DNA of 64,000 bases from Pandoraea iniqua (GTDB lineage: Bacteria; Pseudomonadota; Gammaproteobacteria; Burkholderiales; Burkholderiaceae), in assembly GCF_902459685.1 (NCBI RefSeq), contig NZ_CABPSF010000008.1:1-64000 (forward strand). Direction: 5' to 3'. The first letter of the stretch is position 1; every line of letters starts with the position of its first letter. Positions 18,621 through 32,185 of this stretch are shown here, piece by piece. The position numbers and the translations under genes are program-made. The notes under the pieces were generated by a model, which ran no database searches, was not told the DNA's origin, and was given only the letters and a program-made list of their open reading frames with translations.

Positions 18621-19885
18621 ATCGTCTCAAGTCGTTCTTCAGCAAGAAGCGTCAGGCGGGGTTTGCCGGCGCGGGTACGGCCACGGCACCCGGCGCGGCA
18701 ACCACGGCGGCGAGCCGCACGCTGGGCAGCATCAAGCCCACGCGCTCGCGCATGCTCGAATACGATCACGCGCTGATGTGGGTGGTGATCACGCTGCTCT
18801 CGCTCGGTCTGGTGATGGTGTACTCGGCATCGGTCGCACTGCCCGATTCGCCCAAGTACAACGGCTACTCGACGTATCACTTTCTCGGCCGACACATCGT
18901 GTCGCTCACGATCGGGCTGACGGCGGCTGTCATTACGTTCCGCATTCCGGTCAAGACGCTCGATAAGCTCGCGCCCAAGGTCTTTTTGCTCGCGCTGCTG
19001 CTGCTCATCATCGTGCTGATTCCGCACGTGGGTAAGGGCGTGAACGGCTCGAAGCGCTGGATTCCGTTTGGCGTGTTGAACCTCCAGCCGTCGGAAATCA
19101 TGAAGCTCGCGGTGACGCTGTACGCCGCGAACTACACCGTGCGCAAGCAGGAATTCATGCAGAGCTTCGGCAAGGGCTTCTTGCCGATGGGCATTGCCGT
19201 GGTGTTCGTGGGTCTGTTGCTGCTGCTCGAACCGGACATGGGCGCGTTCATGGTGGTGGCCGCCATCGCCATGGGCATCTTGTTCCTCGGTGGCGTGAAC
19301 GGCCGCCTGTTCGGCGGTCTGGCGCTCACGGCGGTCGGCACGTTTGCGATGCTGATCTGGCTATCGCCATGGCGTCGCGAGCGGATCTTCGCGTATCTCG
19401 ACCCGTGGCGCGAAGACTACGCGCTCGGCAAGGCTTATCAGCTGACGCACTCGCTCATCGCGTTCGGTCGCGGCGAATGGACCGGCGTGGGGCTGGGCGG
19501 CAGCATCGAAAAACTGCACTACCTGCCCGAAGCGCATACCGACTTCATCCTCGCCGTGATCGGTGAGGAGTTCGGCTTCGTGGGCGTGCTGGTGGTGATC
19601 CTGCTCTTTTACTGGCTGGTGCGCCGCGCGTTCGAAATCGGCCGTCAGGCACTGGCCCTCGAACGTACCTTCGCCGGCTTGCTGGCCAAGGGCGTCGGCG
19701 TGTGGCTGGGTGCGCAGACCTTTATCAACATGGGCGTGAATCTGGGCCTGCTGCCGACCAAGGGGCTCACGCTGCCGCTGGTCAGTTACGGTGGCTCGGG
19801 CATCTTGCTCAACTGTGTGGCCGTGGCGATTTTGCTGCGGGTGGATTACGAGAACCGCGTGCTGATGCGGGGAGGAAAAGTATGA
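18617..19885 (+). CDS. ftsW: Septal peptidoglycan glycosyltransferase FtsW
   Basis: SEDS-family polymerase of 422 residues that extends glycan strands at the septum as partner of FtsI. A cytoplasmic N-terminal tail of about 50 residues (Ala/Thr-rich) precedes ten membrane segments. The SEDS signature is complete near the end: [18 protein letters not shown] followed by [15 protein letters not shown] near residue 73 and LEPDMGAF near 208 are also typical. It overlaps murD and murG by 4 bp each. Confidence 0.96.
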   Translation: MNRLKSFFSKKRQAGFAGAGTATAPGAATTAASRTLGSIKPTRSRMLEYDHALMWVVITLLSLGLVMVYSASVALPDSPKYNGYSTYHFLGRHIVSLTIGLTAAVITFRIPVKTLDKLAPKVFLLALLLLIIVLIPHVGKGVNGSKRWIPFGVLNLQPSEIMKLAVTLYAANYTVRKQEFMQSFGKGFLPMGIAVVFVGLLLLLEPDMGAFMVVAAIAMGILFLGGVNGRLFGGLALTAVGTFAMLIWLSPWRRERIFAYLDPWREDYALGKAYQLTHSLIAFGRGEWTGVGLGGSIEKLHYLPEAHTDFILAVIGEEFGFVGVLVVILLFYWLVRRAFEIGRQALALERTFAGLLAKGVGVWLGAQTFINMGVNLGLLPTKGLTLPLVSYGGSGILLNCVAVAILLRVDYENRVLMRGGKV

Positions 19886-20985
19886 CCGAGCGCGCTACCG
19901 CGATGCCGGCACCGGAGAAGAAGACACGCACGCTGCTGGTCATGGCCGGCGGCACGGGCGGTCACGTCTTTCCGGGCCTCGCGGTTGCCAATTTCTTGCG
20001 CGTGCAGGGCTGGCGCGTGGTGTGGCTCGGCAATCCGAACGGCATGGAAGCGACGCTCGTGCCGAAGTACGACATTCCGATGGAGTTCGTGAAGTTCGGC
20101 GGGCTGCGCGGCAAGGGGCTGATGACTAAGCTGCTGCTGCCGCTGAACCTGCTGCGCGCCTTTGCGCAAAGCTTCGCGGCGGTGCGTCGCGCCAAGCCGA
20201 ACGTGGTGCTCGGCATGGGCGGTTACATCACGTTCCCGGCGGGCATGATGGCGTCGCTGCTGGGCCGCCCGCTGGTGCTGCACGAACAGAACTCGGTGGC
20301 GGGGCTGGCGAACAAGGTGCTCGCGCGCGTGGCAGACAAGGTGCTGCTGGCGTTCCCCGACACGATCGAGCGCGGCGAGTGGGTGGGTAACCCGATTCGC
20401 GCCGATTTCGACGACATGGCGCCGCCGGCTGAGCGTTACGGTGCCCGTACCGGCCCGCTGCGCATCTTGGTGGTGGGTGGCAGTCTGGGCGCGACGGTGC
20501 TCAACGAGATCGTGCCGAAGGCGCTGGCCAAGCTGCCGCGCGAGACGCGTCCGCAGGTCACGCATCAGGCCGGCGTTAAGCATATTCAGACGTTGCAGGC
20601 GAATTACGCCGCAGCGGGGGTGACGGTCGAAGCGCTGCCGTTCATCGACAACATGGTCGAGGCCTATGCCGCAGCGGATCTGGTGATCTGCCGGGCGGGC
20701 GCGATGACGGTGGCCGAAGTGGCCGCTGCCGGGGTGGCGGCGCTGTTCGTGCCGTTCCCGCATGCGGTCGACGATCACCAGACGACCAATGCGCGTTTCC
20801 TCGCCGATAAGGGCGCGGCAACGCTGATCGATCAGCGCGAGCTGTCGGTCGAGACCCTGGCCGAGTGGTTGCGCCGTCAGACGCGCGAATCGCTGCTCGC
20901 GATGGGAGAGAAAGCCAGGGCGCTCGCTAAGCCGGACGCCACCGAACAAGTGGCGCGCGTGTGCGCGTCCCTGGCCAAGGATTGA
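19882..20985 (+). CDS. murG: UDP-GlcNAc:lipid I N-acetylglucosaminyltransferase
   Basis: Peripheral membrane GT28 glycosyltransferase of 367 residues that converts lipid I to lipid II. The N-domain has the glycine-rich [18 protein letters not shown] near residue 17, then [13 protein letters not shown] and [13 protein letters not shown]. The C-domain has [13 protein letters not shown] and the donor-site [18 protein letters not shown], then [17 protein letters not shown] 19882 overlaps the ftsW stop (ATGA). The open frame continues upstream inside ftsW but has no start signal there. Confidence 0.97.
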   Translation: MTERATAMPAPEKKTRTLLVMAGGTGGHVFPGLAVANFLRVQGWRVVWLGNPNGMEATLVPKYDIPMEFVKFGGLRGKGLMTKLLLPLNLLRAFAQSFAAVRRAKPNVVLGMGGYITFPAGMMASLLGRPLVLHEQNSVAGLANKVLARVADKVLLAFPDTIERGEWVGNPIRADFDDMAPPAERYGARTGPLRILVVGGSLGATVLNEIVPKALAKLPRETRPQVTHQAGVKHIQTLQANYAAAGVTVEALPFIDNMVEAYAAADLVICRAGAMTVAEVAAAGVAALFVPFPHAVDDHQTTNARFLADKGAATLIDQRELSVETLAEWLRRQTRESLLAMGEKARALAKPDATEQVARVCASLAKD

Positions 20986-20986
20986 A

Positions 20987-22396
20987 ATGAAACACATCGT
21001 CAAACACATTCACTTTGTCGGCATCGGCGGCTCAGGTATGAGCGGCATTGCCGAGGTGCTGCTTAACCTGGGGTATCAGGTCAGCGGCTCCGATCTCGGC
21101 GACAACGCCGTGACGCAGCGCCTCGTGGCGCTTGGCGCACGCGTCGCCCGCGGCCATGCGGCCGAGAACATCGAAGGCGCGGACGCCATCGTGGTGTCGA
21201 CCGCCATTACGGCAGACAACCCCGAAGTGCTCGCGGGCCGTGCCCGTCAGATTCCGATCGTGCCGCGCGCGCTGATGCTCGCAGAACTCATGCGTCTGAA
21301 GCAGGGCATCGCCATTGCCGGCACGCACGGCAAGACCACGACGACGAGTCTGGTGGCCAGCGTGCTGGGCCAAGGCGGGCTCGATCCGACCTTCGTGATC
21401 GGCGGCCGCCTGAACAGCGCGGGCGCCAACGCTAAGCTCGGCACGGGTGACTTCATCGTGGTCGAGGCCGACGAATCGGACGCCTCGTTCCTGAATCTGA
21501 ATCCGGTCATCGAAGTCATCACGAACATCGATGCGGATCACATGGACACGTACGGGCACGACTTCGCGCGGCTGAAGCAGTCGTTCGTGGCCTTCACGCA
21601 GCGCCTGCCGTTCTACGGGATTGCAGTGCTGTGCGTGGACGACCCGAACGTGCGTGAAATTCTGCCGTTCGTCTCGAAGCCGATCGTGCGCTACGGCTTG
21701 TCGGAAGACGCGCAGGTGCGCGCTATCAACGTGCGCGCCGATGCCGGGCGTATGTGCTTCACCGTGCTTCGCACGTTCGGCGACGGTGCGCCGCCGCTGG
21801 ATATCACGCTGAATCTGCCGGGCGAGCACAACGTGCGCAACGCGCTGGCGGCGATTGCGATTGCGACCGAACTCGAAGTGCCCGACGCCGCGATTCAACA
21901 GGCGCTGGCCGAATTCAACGGTGTGGGCCGTCGTTTCCAGCGCTACGGCGAAATCGCCCTGCCGCAAGCGAACGGTGGCGGCACGTTCACGCTGATTGAC
22001 GACTATGGGCATCACCCGGTCGAGATGGCGGCGACGCTCGCTGCCGCACGGGGTGCGTTCCCGGGCCGTCGCATCGTGCTGGCGTTCCAGCCGCATCGCT
22101 ACACGCGTACGCGTGACTGCTTCGAAGACTTCGTGAAAGTGTTGTCCGAAGCCGATGCCGTGGTCCTCGGCGAAGTCTATTCGGCGGGCGAAGCGCCCAT
22201 CGTGGCCGCCGATGGCCGCGCACTCGCGCGCGCGTTGCGGGTGGCGGGCAAGGTAGAACCGGTTTTTGTGGAAGACGTCGCGCTGTTGCCCGACGCCATT
22301 TCGCAGGTCGCCCGCGCGGGCGACGTCGTCATCACCATGGGTGCCGGCTCGATCGGCGCGGTGCCCGCGAAGTTGCAAGTTCAGCAAGGAGTTTGA
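20987..22396 (+). CDS. murC: UDP-MurNAc:L-Ala ligase
   Basis: First Mur ligase, 469 residues, adding L-alanine to UDP-MurNAc in the cytoplasm. The Rossmann start [17 protein letters not shown] is typical. ATP loop [17 protein letters not shown] near residue 112, then [22 protein letters not shown] and the C-domain [14 protein letters not shown] near 338. It starts one base after the murG stop codon and ends one base before the ddlB GTG, showing tight packing. Confidence 0.97.
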   Translation: MKHIVKHIHFVGIGGSGMSGIAEVLLNLGYQVSGSDLGDNAVTQRLVALGARVARGHAAENIEGADAIVVSTAITADNPEVLAGRARQIPIVPRALMLAELMRLKQGIAIAGTHGKTTTTSLVASVLGQGGLDPTFVIGGRLNSAGANAKLGTGDFIVVEADESDASFLNLNPVIEVITNIDADHMDTYGHDFARLKQSFVAFTQRLPFYGIAVLCVDDPNVREILPFVSKPIVRYGLSEDAQVRAINVRADAGRMCFTVLRTFGDGAPPLDITLNLPGEHNVRNALAAIAIATELEVPDAAIQQALAEFNGVGRRFQRYGEIALPQANGGGTFTLIDDYGHHPVEMAATLAAARGAFPGRRIVLAFQPHRYTRTRDCFEDFVKVLSEADAVVLGEVYSAGEAPIVAADGRALARALRVAGKVEPVFVEDVALLPDAISQVARAGDVVITMGAGSIGAVPAKLQVQQGV

Positions 22397-22397
22397 C

Positions 22398-23381
22398 GTG
22401 AGTGCTTTCGATCCGAAACGTTTTGGCAAAGTTGGCGTCCTGATGGGCGGACGCTCGGCCGAGCGTCAGATCTCGCTGATTTCGGGCAACGGCGTGCTCG
22501 AAGCCCTGCGCTCGCGCGGGGTGGATGCCCACGGTTTCGATACCGGCATGCATGACTTGGCCGCGCTGGCCGCGCAGAAGTTCGACCGCGTGTTCATCGC
22601 GCTGCACGGCCGCTACGGTGAAGACGGCACGTTGCAGGGCGCGCTCGAACATCTGGGCATTCCGTACACCGGCAGCGGCGTGTTGGCGTCTGCGCTGGCG
22701 ATGGACAAGGAAATGACCAAGCGCGTGTGGATCAACGAAGGGCTGCCGACGCCCCGCTTCACGATGCTCAACGCCGACAGCGATTTCGACGCCGTGGCGC
22801 GCGATCTCGGCCTGCCGCTGATCGTGAAGCCGTCGCGCGAAGGTTCGACCATCGGTTTGACGAAGGTCACTGAGGCGTCGCAACTGAAGGCGGCGTTCGA
22901 GAAGGCCGTCGCGCTTGATCCGGACGTGCTCGCCGAAGAGTTCATCGACGGTGACGAGTTGACCGTGCCGGTGCTCGGCGTGGGCACCAAGGGGGCCGCC
23001 GCGGCGCGTGCGCTGCCGGTGATCCGTATCGTCGCGCCGGACGCGAACTACGACTACCAGAACAAGTATTTCAAGGACGACACCCGCTACGAGTGCCCGC
23101 CGCCGTTGTCGGTTTCGTTGCAGGAAGAGGTGCAGCGCATCGTGTTGCGCGCGTACCTGGTGCTGGGTTGCCGTGGCTGGGCGCGTGCCGACGTGATGCT
23201 GCGCAAGCGCGACAACAAGCCGTATCTGTTGGAGATCAATACGTCGCCGGGAATGACCGGCCACTCGCTGGTGCCGATTTCGGCGCGGGCGGCGGGCCTG
23301 TCGTATGAAGACCTGGTGGTTGAAATTCTGGCAACTGCGACGCTCGATCTGCATCCGAACGCGCAGTGGAAACCTGAGTGA
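22398..23381 (+). CDS. ddlB: D-alanine:D-alanine ligase
   Basis: ATP-grasp ligase of 327 residues making D-Ala-D-Ala for MurF. Begins [26 protein letters not shown]. Substrate and ATP sites are seen in [25 protein letters not shown]-type sequence (residues about 75-100), [12 protein letters not shown] near 146, [11 protein letters not shown] near 176, and [14 protein letters not shown] near 281. GTG 22398 is chosen: AGGAG lies seven bases upstream and the frame upstream lies within murC. Confidence 0.96.
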   Translation: MSAFDPKRFGKVGVLMGGRSAERQISLISGNGVLEALRSRGVDAHGFDTGMHDLAALAAQKFDRVFIALHGRYGEDGTLQGALEHLGIPYTGSGVLASALAMDKEMTKRVWINEGLPTPRFTMLNADSDFDAVARDLGLPLIVKPSREGSTIGLTKVTEASQLKAAFEKAVALDPDVLAEEFIDGDELTVPVLGVGTKGAAAARALPVIRIVAPDANYDYQNKYFKDDTRYECPPPLSVSLQEEVQRIVLRAYLVLGCRGWARADVMLRKRDNKPYLLEINTSPGMTGHSLVPISARAAGLSYEDLVVEILATATLDLHPNAQWKPE

Positions 23382-23431
23382 CATCTTGAATAACGCGTTG
23401 AAGAACGCCCTGATACGGAAAGCGAATCGCC

Positions 23432-24268
23432 ATGTGGCAAAACGTACGCCTGCTCAACGCCATCGCGAGTGCGCTCGTCGCACTCGTCGTGCTGGCGGCG
23501 CTCGCGGCGGGCGGCCATTGGCTGATTCAGCGACCGATCTTCACGCTCAAGGCGATTCAGATCGACGGGGATGTGGCGCACATCAACGGACCGACCTTGC
23601 GTGCGAATGCGGTGTCGCGGTTGAAGGGCAACTTCTTCACGATCGATCTGGATGCCACGCGCGCGGCGTTCGAAGCGGTGCCCTGGGTGCGTCATGCGAG
23701 CGTGCGTCGGGTATGGCCGAACCAGCTCGCGGTGTCGATCGAGGAGTACAAGCCGCTGGCGACGTGGAACGACGGCCGTCTGGTGAGTGTGGACGGCGAA
23801 CTGTTTGCGGCAAATCTGGCCGAAGCGGAGGACGACGGCAAGTTGCCGGAATTCGCCGGTCCGCCGGGCAGCGAGAAAGATGTGACGGCGCGGTACTACG
23901 ACTTCGTGAAGTGGTTCGCGCCGCTGAATATGAAACCCGAAGCGGTCACGCTGTCGAACCGCTACGCCTGGGGCGTGCGTTTGGCAGGGGGGCTGCAACT
24001 GGCGCTGGGACGCGAGCGTACGCCCGAGACCCTCGTCACGCGCAGTCGTCGTTTTGTGCAGGCGTATCCGCAGGTAGCGGCGCGCTGGGGCAATCAGATC
24101 GAGTATGCCGATCTGCGTTACCCGAACGGTTTTGCGGTACGGGCAGCGGGGATGCGTTTCTTGAGCGAAGAGCAGGCCAAGAAACTCGCCGCCGCCCCGC
24201 CGCAGAAGCGGGATTCGCAAAAGCCGGCAGCGAAGAAGTCTGCCGCCCCGGTGAAGCGAAGCCAGTGA
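23432..24268 (+). CDS. ftsQ: Cell division protein FtsQ
   Basis: Bitopic divisome protein of 278 residues linking early and late division proteins. A short cytoplasmic N-terminus, a membrane segment at about residues 8-30 (VALVVLAALAAGGHWL), then the POTRA domain (FTLKAIQIDGDVAHING), followed by the beta domain with PWVRHASVRRVWPNQLAVSIEEY near residue 85. The C-terminal 30 residues are a basic Ala/Lys/Pro tail, probably disordered and unusual in composition. It lies between ddlB and ftsA, as in most dcw clusters. Confidence 0.95.
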   Translation: MWQNVRLLNAIASALVALVVLAALAAGGHWLIQRPIFTLKAIQIDGDVAHINGPTLRANAVSRLKGNFFTIDLDATRAAFEAVPWVRHASVRRVWPNQLAVSIEEYKPLATWNDGRLVSVDGELFAANLAEAEDDGKLPEFAGPPGSEKDVTARYYDFVKWFAPLNMKPEAVTLSNRYAWGVRLAGGLQLALGRERTPETLVTRSRRFVQAYPQVAARWGNQIEYADLRYPNGFAVRAAGMRFLSEEQAKKLAAAPPQKRDSQKPAAKKSAAPVKRSQ

Positions 24269-24290
24269 GACTTCAGGACTTACACACGCT

Positions 24291-25523
24291 ATGAGCAAAG
24301 ATTACAAAGATCTGTTGGTCGCCCTCGATATCGGCACGTCGAAAGTCGTGGCGGTGGTGGCCGAGCTGCGCCCTGAAGGCCGTTACGAAGTGATCGGTCT
24401 CGGCCAGAGTGAATCGCGGGGCCTGAAGAAGGGCGTCGTGGTGAACATCGAGGCCACCGTGCAATCCATTCAGCGCGCGCTTGAAGAAGCCGAGCTGATG
24501 GCCGACTGCAAGATCACCAACGTGTTCACGGGCATTGCCGGCAGCCACATCCGCAGCTTCAATTCGAGCGGCATGGTGGCGATCAAGGACAAGGAAGTGA
24601 CGCAGGCCGATGTGGCGCGCGTCATCGAGACGGCCAAGGCGATCAACATTCCGACCGACCAGCAGGTGCTGCATATCCTCACGCAGGAATTCATCATCGA
24701 CGGTCAGGAAGATGTACGCGAGCCGATCGGCATGAGCGGCATCCGTCTCGAAGTGAAGGTGCACATCGTGACCGGCGCCGTGTCGGCCGCACAGAACATC
24801 GTGAAGTGCGTGCGCCGCTGCGGTCTCGAAGTGAACGACCTGATTCTGCAACCGCTGGCATCGAGCATTTCGGTGCTGACGGAAGACGAGAAAGAACTGG
24901 GCGTGGTGCTCATCGATATCGGTGGCGGCACGACCGATATCGCGATTTTCAGCGAAGGCGCGATTCGCCATACGGCGGTCATTCCGATCGCCGGTGACCA
25001 GATCACGAGCGACATCGCGATGGCCGTGCGCACGCCGACGCCCGACGCGGAAGACATCAAGATTCAGCACGGTATCGCCAAGCAGTCGCTGGCCGATCCG
25101 GACGAAATGATCGAAGTGCCGGGCCTTGGCGAGCGCGGTCCGCGCACGCTCTCGCGTCAGGCACTGGCGGCCGTGATCGAGCCGCGCGTGGAAGAACTGT
25201 TCTCGCTGGTGCAGCAGGTCGTGCGCGAGTCGGGCTACGAAGAACTGCTGTCCTCGGGCATCGTGCTCACGGGCGGCGCCGCGATGATGCCGGGCATGGT
25301 CGAACTGGGCGAGGACATCTTCCTCAAGCCCGTGCGTATCGGCGTACCGGAGTATGCGGGCGGCTTGGCCGATGTGGTGCGCAGCCCGCGTTACGCGACC
25401 GCGATGGGCCTGCTGCTCGAAGGGCGCTCGCAACGCATGCGCGGCCGCAAGGTCGCCGTGCAATCGGGACAAGCGAACCAGGTGTGGACGCGCATGCGCG
25501 ACTGGTTCTTCAGCAATTTTTAA
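24291..25523 (+). CDS. ftsA: Cell division protein FtsA
   Basis: Actin-like ATPase of 410 residues that tethers FtsZ to the membrane. Phosphate-binding segments DIGTSKVVAVV near residue 12 and VLIDIGGGTTDIAIF near 205 are clear, as is the adenosine motif GIVLTGGAAMMPGMVEL near 325. The C-terminal RMRDWFFSNF is the amphipathic membrane-targeting helix. The gene starts 22 bases after ftsQ. Length matches E. coli FtsA closely. Confidence 0.97.
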   Translation: MSKDYKDLLVALDIGTSKVVAVVAELRPEGRYEVIGLGQSESRGLKKGVVVNIEATVQSIQRALEEAELMADCKITNVFTGIAGSHIRSFNSSGMVAIKDKEVTQADVARVIETAKAINIPTDQQVLHILTQEFIIDGQEDVREPIGMSGIRLEVKVHIVTGAVSAAQNIVKCVRRCGLEVNDLILQPLASSISVLTEDEKELGVVLIDIGGGTTDIAIFSEGAIRHTAVIPIAGDQITSDIAMAVRTPTPDAEDIKIQHGIAKQSLADPDEMIEVPGLGERGPRTLSRQALAAVIEPRVEELFSLVQQVVRESGYEELLSSGIVLTGGAAMMPGMVELGEDIFLKPVRIGVPEYAGGLADVVRSPRYATAMGLLLEGRSQRMRGRKVAVQSGQANQVWTRMRDWFFSNF

Positions 25524-25639
25524 GTCGTTTTATTGAGTTGTTTGAGGGGTGTGGATTCGGTGTTGAACCCACGAGCGGCTTACCCGAGCGGCGCGTGATC
25601 AGGCAGTGCCGGATCTGTTTTTAATTCACTGGAGGCGCT

Positions 25640-26830
25640 ATGAACTTCGAAATGTTGGAAACGGAAACCAACGGCACCATCATCAAGGTGGTGGGTGTTG
25701 GTGGCGCTGGCGGCAATGCCGTCCAGCACATGATCAACCGCGGTGTACAAGGCGTGGAATTCATCGCCATGAACACGGACGCGCAGGCACTGGGCCGCTC
25801 GCAGGCCTCCGTCAACATCCAGCTCGGCAAGACCGGTCTGGGTGCTGGCGCGAAGCCGGAGATGGGCCGTGCCGCAGCGGACGAAGCGCGTGAGCGCGTC
25901 GCCGATGCTCTGCGTGGTGCACACATGGTGTTCATCACCGCCGGTATGGGCGGCGGTACGGGCACGGGCGCGGCACCGGTGGTCGCACAGATCGCCAAGG
26001 AGATGGGCATTCTGACGGTGGGTGTGGTCTCCAAGCCGTTCGAGTTCGAAGGTGGCAAGCGCATGCGCGTGGCCGAGACGGGTGCGCAAGAGCTGGAAGA
26101 CAACGTCGACTCGCTCATCGTGGTGCTCAATGACAAGCTGTTCGAAGTCATGGGCGACGATGCCGAGATGGACAAGTGCTTCCAGTGCGCCGATGACGTG
26201 CTGCACAACGCCGTGGCCGGTATCGCCGAAATCATCAACGTCGACGGTTTGGTGAACGTCGACTTTGAAGACGTGAAGACGGTGATGGGCGAGCAGGGCA
26301 AGGCCATGATGGGCACGGCGACGGTTGCCGGTGTCGATCGTGCACGTCTGGCCGCCGAGCAAGCCGTGGCAAGCCCGCTGCTGGAAGGCGTGGACCTGTC
26401 GGGCGCGCGTGGCGTGCTGGTCAACATCACGGCCTCGCGCTCGCTGCGTCTGTCGGAAACGCGTGAAGTGATGAACACCATCAAGAGCTATGCCGCCGAA
26501 GACGCGACCGTGATTTTCGGTACCGTCTACGACGACAAGATGGGCGATGCACTGCGCGTGACCGTGGTCGCAACGGGCCTGGGCCGTGCTGTGGCGAAGA
26601 AGGCCGCTGCACCGATGACGTTGCTCAAGACCGGTACCGACAACATGCCGATCGCGACCGGCCATGTGCCGAACGTGGGTCAGGCCAGCGGTACGGATTA
26701 CGGCGCGCTCGATACGCCGGCCGTGTGGCGCAGCACGCGCGAGACCGCAGCCTCGCACGTTGCCGCGTTGCAGGAGAAGGGTGTCGACACGTACGACATT
26801 CCGGCCTTCCTGCGCAAGCAAGCCGACTGA
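25640..26830 (+). CDS. ftsZ: Cell division protein FtsZ
   Basis: Tubulin-like GTPase of 396 residues forming the Z ring. The tubulin signature GMGGGTGTGAAPVVA lies near residue 105; GVGGAGGNAVQHMI near 20 and the T7-loop NVDFEDVKTVM near 205 are also present. After a variable linker the conserved C-terminal peptide DIPAFLRKQAD binds FtsA and ZipA. ATG 25640 follows GGAGG. The 116-base spacer after ftsA may hold an extra promoter, which would let ftsZ be expressed above the rest of the cluster, but none is clear. Confidence 0.98.
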   Translation: MNFEMLETETNGTIIKVVGVGGAGGNAVQHMINRGVQGVEFIAMNTDAQALGRSQASVNIQLGKTGLGAGAKPEMGRAAADEARERVADALRGAHMVFITAGMGGGTGTGAAPVVAQIAKEMGILTVGVVSKPFEFEGGKRMRVAETGAQELEDNVDSLIVVLNDKLFEVMGDDAEMDKCFQCADDVLHNAVAGIAEIINVDGLVNVDFEDVKTVMGEQGKAMMGTATVAGVDRARLAAEQAVASPLLEGVDLSGARGVLVNITASRSLRLSETREVMNTIKSYAAEDATVIFGTVYDDKMGDALRVTVVATGLGRAVAKKAAAPMTLLKTGTDNMPIATGHVPNVGQASGTDYGALDTPAVWRSTRETAASHVAALQEKGVDTYDIPAFLRKQAD

Positions 26831-27357
26831 CAGGGTTGCGCGCGGGCCGGGTGCCAGTGCCTGGCGCCGCCGCACCTTGGGAATCGCGAGACCTACGCAG
26901 GTCGTCGTGAGGACTCGTCGCCGCCCTATGAACCATACCTTTCGGTGTGGGGAAGGCGCGCCGCAGTACGAGTCTGAAAGGCGATACGGCAAGGTTGTTA
27001 CGTGGGTTGATGTCTCGTTGTTGCGACAGCCAGAGTCGCATGAGAGGTCAACGCGTGACAGATGACGGGCGTTACGGGTAAGCGTCTGTTATCCCTGACC
27101 CGGTCTCGCGGGTCTGTCCCCCGGCCACCGCGGCATGCCTCCGTCGCGGTGGCCGGGGTGCCCTGCACCAGCGCGTCGATGTTCTAGGATGAACGTTGAA
27201 GGGCGCGAGGGGCCCCCGAGAGGTAATGGCCTTCGCTGAAATGCGAAATGGCTTGTTTCGTATGACGGGATATTCGGAATGTGTATCCGTGAGGCACAAT
27301 CCAAAATGTTTAGTAACGAATCGTTGTGTTTGTGGCACAGCGATGAAGGCGCCGATC
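26831..27357. other. Intergenic region ftsZ-lpxC, no gene seen
   Basis: About 530 bases without a convincing gene. The first half stays GC-rich; the second half becomes AT-richer toward the lpxC promoter. The most prominent element is the long perfect hairpin at 27119-27158. Several open frames run through the segment but lack start signals and family features. Confidence 0.7.
27119..27158. terminator. Perfect 14-bp inverted repeat, possible end of the dcw transcript
   Basis: CCCCGGCCACCGCG (27119-27132) pairs completely with CGCGGTGGCCGGGG (27145-27158) around a 12-base loop. No T run follows, so it is not a textbook intrinsic terminator. It may stabilise the 3' end of the ftsZ message, act with Rho, or be a DNA site. 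Confidence 0.45.
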
Positions 27358-27366
27358 TGATATAAT
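27358..27366 (+). promoter_or_regulatory. Extended -10 promoter of lpxC
   Basis: TGATATAAT is a perfect extended -10 element (TGnTATAAT). It lies 43 bases before the lpxC ATG. No good -35 is seen 17 bases upstream, which fits extended -10 promoters. Confidence 0.7.
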
Positions 27367-27408
27367 TCGATCTATGGTCATTAGCGTCTGATAGTTTTAA
27401 TAAATAGC

Positions 27409-28323
27409 ATGCTCAAGCAGCGCACTCTCAAATCCATCGCCAAGACAGTCGGCATCGGCTTGCACTCCGGTCGCAAGGTCGAGTTGTCGTTGCGTCCGGC
27501 GCCGCCGAACACCGGCATCGTCTTTTGTCGCACCGATCTGAATCCCCCCGTGGAGATTCCGGCGTCGGCGATGGCGATCGGCGACACGCGTCTCGCGTCG
27601 GTGTTGCAGAAGGATGGTGCGCGTGTTTCCACCGTGGAACACTTGATGTCGGCATGCGCAGGGCTGGGCATCGACAATCTGTACGTCGATGTGACCGCCG
27701 AAGAAATTCCGATCATGGACGGCAGCGCTGCAACGTTCGTCTTCCTGATCCAGTCGGCCGGCATCGAAGAGCAGCCCGCCGCCAAGAAATTCATCCGTGT
27801 GACCAAGCCGGTCGAGATTCGCGAAGGCGACAAGTTCGCCCGCCTCGATCCGTTCGAGGGCTTCAAGCTCAAGTTCACGATCGATTTCCGTCACCCGGCG
27901 GTGGACCGCACCGGTCAGGCGCTCGAAGTCGATTTCGCCGAAACGTCCTACGCGAAGGAAATCGCCCGTGCCCGCACGTTTGGTTTCGCGCATGAAGTCG
28001 AAATGCTGCGTGAGCTGGGTCTGGCCCGTGGCGGCAGCATGGACAACGCGATCGTGCTTGACGAGTACCGCATCCTGAACAACGACGGCCTGCGCTACGA
28101 CGACGAGTTCGTGAAGCACAAGATGCTCGACGCGATCGGCGATCTGTATGTGATCGGTCACCCGCTGCTGGCGTCGTACACGGCGTACAAGTCGGGCCAC
28201 GGTCTGAACAACCAACTACTGCGCGAGCTTCTCGCGCAGGAAGCGTTCGAAGTGGTGACGTTCGAGCGTGCCGAAGACGCACCGCGCGGCTTCCAGTTCG
28301 AACCGCAAACGCAATTCGCATAA
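27409..28323 (+). CDS. lpxC: UDP-3-O-acyl-N-acetylglucosamine deacetylase
   Basis: Zinc deacetylase of 304 residues catalysing the committed step of lipid A synthesis. It begins [21 protein letters not shown] as is usual. Zinc and catalytic residues appear in [14 protein letters not shown] near residue 78 (His), EIPIMDGSA near 100 (conserved Glu and Asp-Gly), and [13 protein letters not shown] near 237 (His, Asp), with GHGLNNQLL containing the catalytic His near 265. It has its own extended -10 promoter and its own terminator. Confidence 0.97.
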   Translation: MLKQRTLKSIAKTVGIGLHSGRKVELSLRPAPPNTGIVFCRTDLNPPVEIPASAMAIGDTRLASVLQKDGARVSTVEHLMSACAGLGIDNLYVDVTAEEIPIMDGSAATFVFLIQSAGIEEQPAAKKFIRVTKPVEIREGDKFARLDPFEGFKLKFTIDFRHPAVDRTGQALEVDFAETSYAKEIARARTFGFAHEVEMLRELGLARGGSMDNAIVLDEYRILNNDGLRYDDEFVKHKMLDAIGDLYVIGHPLLASYTAYKSGHGLNNQLLRELLAQEAFEVVTFERAEDAPRGFQFEPQTQFA

Positions 28324-28376
28324 TTTACGCACACGTTACGTGCCGCACCGCTAGCCGGTGTGAATGTAACAAAACG

Positions 28377-28403
28377 AAAGCGCCGGTTTTCCGGCGCTTT
28401 TTT
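28377..28403. terminator. lpxC terminator
   Basis: AAAGCGCCGG, a TTTT loop and CCGGCGCTTTTTT make a 10-bp stem with a T run. It sits between convergent genes (lpxC and the DciA-like gene); the A run on the other side lets it work weakly in reverse. Confidence 0.9.
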
Positions 28404-28448
28404 ATTTGACGCGCAACAAGTTTCGGTCGCGTCTGATGACCGCAAAGC

Positions 28449-28940
28449 TCACGGCTTGCGGGTGCCACCGTAAGAGTGCCGTGCCACCAGCCGCGCCAGC
28501 GCATCGCGCAGCGGCGACGGCTCCAGCGAATCGCGCAGATCACGCAGACTCACGAGACCTTGCCGCGGCAGGCGGGCTTCCTTGGGCGGTTTGGGTGGCT
28601 CCGGCGCGGTGATGCTCACGCGGATTTTAATCGTGCGAATCAGCCAGCCGCGCTTGGCGAGGCCTTCGATCAACGAGGGGGTCTGCTGACGCAGGCGCGC
28701 GGCCAGTGCGTTGTTGGCAACGAGAAAGACGAGGGCCCCATCGCGCGGCGGCGAGAGTCGCACACTCGCGGTGAGCGGCGCCGGCAGCAACGCGTGCACA
28801 TCGCGCTCCAGCCGGCCGAGTTGTTCGGCGGCGGCCAGCAACGACCCCGCACCGTCAGATGCGGATAACAGGGCGTTCAGCGGGCGGGCAACACGAGGTG
28901 CTTTGCGTCGTTTCATATGGTGAGACAGAGAATGCCTCAT
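28449..28940 (-). CDS. DciA family protein (DUF721)
   Basis: Protein of 163 residues resembling DciA, the ancestral loader or operator of the DnaB replicative helicase in bacteria that lack DnaC. The N-terminal half carries the KH-like DUF721 core (LLAAAEQLGRLERDVHALLP near residue 35, then GALVFLVANNALAARLRQQTPSLIEGL near 68-95). The C-terminal half is a Pro/Arg-rich tail, as in other family members. ATG 28940 follows GGGGTA; a second ATG eight codons in has no ribosome site. It is divergent from secA, an arrangement common in beta- and gammaproteobacteria. Confidence 0.8.
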   Translation of the reverse strand: MRHSLSHHMKRRKAPRVARPLNALLSASDGAGSLLAAAEQLGRLERDVHALLPAPLTASVRLSPPRDGALVFLVANNALAARLRQQTPSLIEGLAKRGWLIRTIKIRVSITAPEPPKPPKEARLPRQGLVSLRDLRDSLEPSPLRDALARLVARHSYGGTRKP

Positions 28941-29031
28941 ATTCTACCCCGCGATCGGGCGTGGACCCGGCGAGAAGCGAGAAACCAAGGCTGTGCGCGA
29001 TGCCATGGCGCCCGGGCGTATCACCGCAGCA

Positions 29032-29040
29032 TGCTAGAAT
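29032..29040 (+). promoter_or_regulatory. Candidate extended -10 promoter of secA
   Basis: TGCTAGAAT fits an extended -10 element in the otherwise GC-rich gap between the DciA-like gene and secA, followed by a run of seven T. Transcription from here would give a leader of about 175 bases. No clear -35 is visible. Confidence 0.45.
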
Positions 29041-29222
29041 CCTTTTTTTAGAACAGGTATCGAACCGGCACGTGGCAAGCCTGCCAAATGCTGGTGACCC
29101 GCAGTGCGCAGGCGCGTCGGGCGGTCCGGATGTCACGGGGGGATTTTCGTGGCGCTCGGACCTTGTTCCTTTGACCGTCCGCACGCTTGCGAACGACATT
29201 TGCCGCCCTAACCAGTGATCCG

Positions 29223-32018
<2,796 letters not shown>

Positions 32019-32036
32019 GATGTGAACCGAGCGACG

Positions 32037-32066
32037 CGGCGCCGACCAAAAATCGGCGCCGAGTCG
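32037..32066 (+). terminator. Hairpin after secA
   Basis: CGGCGCCGA and TCGGCGCCG form a perfect 9-bp stem around a seven-base A-rich loop, starting 19 bases after the secA stop. Only a short T stretch (GTCGTTTG) follows, so termination may be partial before argJ. Confidence 0.6.
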
Positions 32067-32185
32067 TTTGTGGCGCCGGTACTTGCAGTCTCCGGCCGCA
32101 CCGATCAACCGCCGCCCGGGCGGACTGTCGTGCCGACGTCGCCAGGGCGGGAGATGCAACCCTTACCTCTCGCGGGCGAACCCTC

